The notes under the pieces: model-generated
Told to the model about the DNA's origin: nothing
What the model saw: only the letters and a program-made list of their open reading frames with translations
The model's database searches: none
Shown here: positions 3,401 to 5,635 of the stretch, one piece after another
Layout of the letters: each line of letters starts with the position of its first letter
How positions within the stretch are numbered: position 1 is the stretch's first letter
Program-made: the position numbers and the translations under genes
Source of the DNA: Methanoculleus sp.
Lineage (GTDB): Archaea > Halobacteriota > Methanomicrobia > Methanomicrobiales > Methanoculleaceae
DNA length: 5,635 nt
Reading direction: 5' to 3'
Assembly: GCA_028698765.1 (NCBI GenBank)
Contig: JAQVVW010000117.1
Location: 1 to 5,635, forward strand

Positions 3401-5635
3401 GTGACCCCCGCCGAGCCTCCGGAGCGCCTGCACGGCGCGCAGCCGGATTACCGGATACTGGATGGTATGGAAGACGCTGTCCTGGTGCTCGATGAGGACG
3501 CCCGCATAGTCTGGGCGAACACGGCCTCCCGGAGGATGCTCGGCGTGCACGAGAGCGACCCCGGACAGGCGGGGGCGGTGATCGAACTTGCCGATAAGGT
3601 TCTTGCAGCATTCGGCGACGGGACTCTGGAGTGCGAGTGCCGGCTCAAGAGTCCGGACGGTGAAGAACGAGGGTACCGCTGCTCGGGGTGGAGAACGCCG
3701 TCCGGGAAGAACTGGGTGCTCCGGCTCCGGGAAGCCCCGGGCACCGGGGATTACGAGGCGAACGTCGAGTATACCGGGACGGCAACGATCCTCATCGAGG
3801 AGAACGGCACCATATCGGTGGCGAACACGGAGTTCAAGCGGCTCTCCGGATATTCCCGCGCCGAGATCGTCGGGATAAAGCGGTTGACCGATTTTGTAGC
3901 GTCCGAAGACGAACGCCGTCGGCTGAAGGAGTATCATGCCCTCCGGCGCAAAGATCCTGCAGCCGCGCCGAAGAACTATGCCATCTCATTTGTCGACCGA
4001 TCCGGCAACGTGCATACCGTCGAGGCCACCATCGGCCTGATCCCGGGAACCGCCCGATCCGTGATGTCGCTCCTCGACGTGACCGAGCGGAACCGCGCGG
4101 AGCAGGCGCTCCGGGAGAGCGAAGAACGGCTGAACCTGGCGCTCTCGGCGGCAGACGACGGGCTGGTCGACTGGAACGTCGGCTCCGGCACGGTCTACTG
4201 CAGCCCGCGCTGCTTCACGATGCTCGGCTACGAACCGGGAGCGTTCGTGCCCACGATCCCCGCCATCCACGCACTCGTCCACCCGGACGACCGCGACGGC
4301 GTCGAGGCGGCCCTCACCGGGATGGCCGCGGGAGTTCGCGACCGCTGCGAGATGGAGTTCCGGATGAAGTCCGCATCGGGAGAATGGGTCTACGTGCTCG
4401 ACCGGCTCCAGGTGGTCAGGCGCGATGCCCACGGGAAACCGCTCCGGATCGCGGGAGCGCATTCCAATATCACGGAGAGGAAGGAAGCGGAGCGAGAACT
4501 CCTGATCGGGAAGGTGGCGATGGAATCATCGCTCGCCGCCGTCGCCATCGCCGACCTCGACGGCTACATCACGCACGTCAACCCGGCGCTGCTCGCGCTG
4601 GGCGGGCTGAGCGACCCCGGGGAGGTTCTCGGACGGCATCTCACGGAGTTCTGGGTGGACCCGGCGAAAGTCGAGAGGGTGCTTGCGACGTTTGCGGAGC
4701 GCGGCAGGTGCGCCGGACAACTGGTCGGCAGAAAGGCAGACGGGACGGAGTTCACCGCCCATGTCACCGCGACCATTCTCAAGGATGATTCCGGAAACCC
4801 GATCTGTATCATGGCCACCGCCGTCGATGTCACCGAGGAGATGCGCACGGCGCAGGCGCTCCGGGAGAGCGAGGAGCGCTACCGGACGCTTACCGAGTTT
4901 GCACCGGACGGCATCTTCCTTGTAGGCACGGACGGCGAGGTCCTCTTCGTGAACAGTGCCGGCAGCCGCCTGATCGGCGCAGACCCGGAGAGCCTGCGGG
5001 GAAAGAACATCAGGGAACTGCTCCCGCCGGATCTCGTTCGAGGGTGGCTTCCGGCGCTCCGGGCCGTAGCGGAGTCTCCAGGGAAGATCTTCACCGCGGA
5101 GGGACAGATTCCCGGTGACGGCGGGGGGATATGGCTTGAGGCGCGCCTCATCCCGGTGGTTGAAGCCGACGGCACCGCCCGGAGCCTGCTCGGGATCGGC
5201 CGCGACATCACCGAACGAAAACGGGCGGAAGAGCAGCTCCGGTTCCAGGCCCAGGTGCTCTCGCAGGTGGAGGACACCGTGATCGCGGCCGATACGGATG
5301 AGAAGATCACCTACATGAACCAGGCGGCAGAGCGGCTTTACGGCATTCCTTCCGGCGAGGCTCTCGGCCGGCCGATCCCGGAACTCTTCACCATCGAGTG
5401 GCTCCGTCCGGGCGACGAAGAGGGGGCGAAGAATGCCCTCCGCTCATCCGGAACCTGGCGCGGCGTTGTCAGTCACCGGAAGAGGAATGGAGAGGTTATA
5501 TCCGTCGACGAGACGCTCAGCACCTTAAACGACGATTCCGGACGGGTTACCGGGACGCTCCACTCCCTCCGCGACGTGACCGGGCAGCGACGTGCCGAAC
5601 TCGAACTCCGGATCAAGGATATGGCGATAGCGTCG
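3401..5635 (+). CDS. Multi-PAS sensor protein, probable histidine kinase N-terminal part, 3' end outside window
   Basis: The frame stays open for 745 codons to the window edge. At least six PAS domains follow one another: about 18-110 (MEDAVLVLDEDARIVWANTA), 122-228 (ends LLDVTERNRAE), 240-358 (HPDDRDGVEA, ends NITERKEAE), 370-478 (VAIADLDGYITHVNPALLAL, ends DVTEEMRTA), 491-603 (APDGIFLVGTDGEVLFVNSA, ends RDITERKRAE) and 613-727 (YMNQAAERLYG, ends RDVTGQRRAE). LELRIKDMAIAS at the edge looks like the start of a seventh. Most end in the D[VI]T-type motif that links PAS domains to the next helix, and linkers such as ALRESEER are coiled-coil-like. There is no signal peptide or membrane segment, so it is cytoplasmic. 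In Methanomicrobiales such arrays usually end in a HisKA/HATPase module, but no output domain is visible here. No CxxCH heme motif is seen; PAS ligands such as heme, FAD or small molecules cannot be assigned. Start GTG 3401 follows an AGGAG site; ATG 3467 is the alternative. Confidence 0.9.
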   Translation, partial: MTPAEPPERLHGAQPDYRILDGMEDAVLVLDEDARIVWANTASRRMLGVHESDPGQAGAVIELADKVLAAFGDGTLECECRLKSPDGEERGYRCSGWRTPSGKNWVLRLREAPGTGDYEANVEYTGTATILIEENGTISVANTEFKRLSGYSRAEIVGIKRLTDFVASEDERRRLKEYHALRRKDPAAAPKNYAISFVDRSGNVHTVEATIGLIPGTARSVMSLLDVTERNRAEQALRESEERLNLALSAADDGLVDWNVGSGTVYCSPRCFTMLGYEPGAFVPTIPAIHALVHPDDRDGVEAALTGMAAGVRDRCEMEFRMKSASGEWVYVLDRLQVVRRDAHGKPLRIAGAHSNITERKEAERELLIGKVAMESSLAAVAIADLDGYITHVNPALLALGGLSDPGEVLGRHLTEFWVDPAKVERVLATFAERGRCAGQLVGRKADGTEFTAHVTATILKDDSGNPICIMATAVDVTEEMRTAQALRESEERYRTLTEFAPDGIFLVGTDGEVLFVNSAGSRLIGADPESLRGKNIRELLPPDLVRGWLPALRAVAESPGKIFTAEGQIPGDGGGIWLEARLIPVVEADGTARSLLGIGRDITERKRAEEQLRFQAQVLSQVEDTVIAADTDEKITYMNQAAERLYGIPSGEALGRPIPELFTIEWLRPGDEEGAKNALRSSGTWRGVVSHRKRNGEVISVDETLSTLNDDSGRVTGTLHSLRDVTGQRRAELELRIKDMAIAS
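4102..4122 (+). repeat. 21-nt direct repeat, copy 1 (PAS linker)
   Basis: A 21-nt stretch beginning GCAGGCGCTCCGGGAGAG is identical to 4852-4872, 750 nt (exactly 250 codons) downstream in the same frame. It encodes QALRESE in the linker leading into the third PAS domain and points to duplication or gene conversion inside the PAS array, or to strong constraint on the linker. Confidence 0.75.
4852..4872 (+). repeat. 21-nt direct repeat, copy 2 (PAS linker)
   Basis: Second identical copy of the 21-nt linker sequence at 4102-4122, here leading into the fifth PAS domain. The 750-nt period equals two PAS-plus-linker units. The flanking codons diverge (EERLNL versus EERYRT), so any duplication is not recent. 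Confidence 0.75.

Noticed and set aside
3290..3937. Minus-strand frame of 215 residues at the start of the PAS gene
   Set aside because: Antisense to the first PAS domains and with no recognisable motif.
3688..4788. Plus-strand frame of 366 residues inside the PAS gene
   Set aside because: Very Arg-rich shadow in a different frame from the continuous PAS reading.
1..5635. CRISPR array, insertion sequence, tRNA or rRNA genes
   Set aside because: No regularly spaced repeats, transposase motifs, terminal inverted repeats, tRNA arms or rRNA sequence were seen on either strand by eye.

Overview
The window looks like chromosomal DNA from a methanogenic archaeon of the order Methanomicrobiales, most like Methanoculleus. 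The basis is high GC content with GC-rich third codon positions, AT-rich TATA-like boxes in short intergenic gaps, Shine-Dalgarno sites of the GGTGAT/GGAG type, iron-sulfur flavoproteins (Isf), an archaeal Prx6-type peroxiredoxin and a long multi-PAS sensor protein. The placement is inferred from gene content and style; no search was run.

Layout. (1) Positions 1-407, minus strand: the first 135 residues of an Isf/NADPH-dependent FMN reductase family flavoprotein that leaves the window at its 3' end. Its cysteine motif lacks one of the four usual positions. (2) Positions 408-552: a divergent intergenic region with a perfect 16-bp palindrome over the leftward TATA-like box, and a separate rightward promoter and ribosome site. 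(3) Positions 553-1935, plus strand: four tightly packed genes for a six-cysteine zinc-ribbon/rubredoxin-like protein, a stand-alone 41-residue desulforedoxin, a cysteine-free carboxymuconolactone decarboxylase (CMD) family protein, and a Prx6-type peroxiredoxin. (4) A run of seven T follows the peroxiredoxin. (5) Positions 1977-3196: two tandem Isf paralogues of 203 residues each, overlapping by 4 nt, with identically placed Cx2Cx2Cx5C motifs. (6) Positions 3197-3400: an intergenic region with AT-rich promoter-like boxes. (7) Positions 3401-5635: a soluble protein with at least six PAS domains in a row, open at the window edge, probably the sensory part of a histidine kinase.

Taken together, positions 1-3196 read as an oxygen/peroxide defence and thiol/iron electron-transfer island of an anaerobe. 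The peroxiredoxin removes peroxide, the desulforedoxin and zinc-ribbon protein are candidate one-electron or metal/thiol carriers, and the flavoproteins could feed electrons from ferredoxin or reduced nicotinamides. This relay is inference from gene neighbourhood. The PAS protein may sense redox or oxygen, but nothing in the sequence ties it to the island except proximity.
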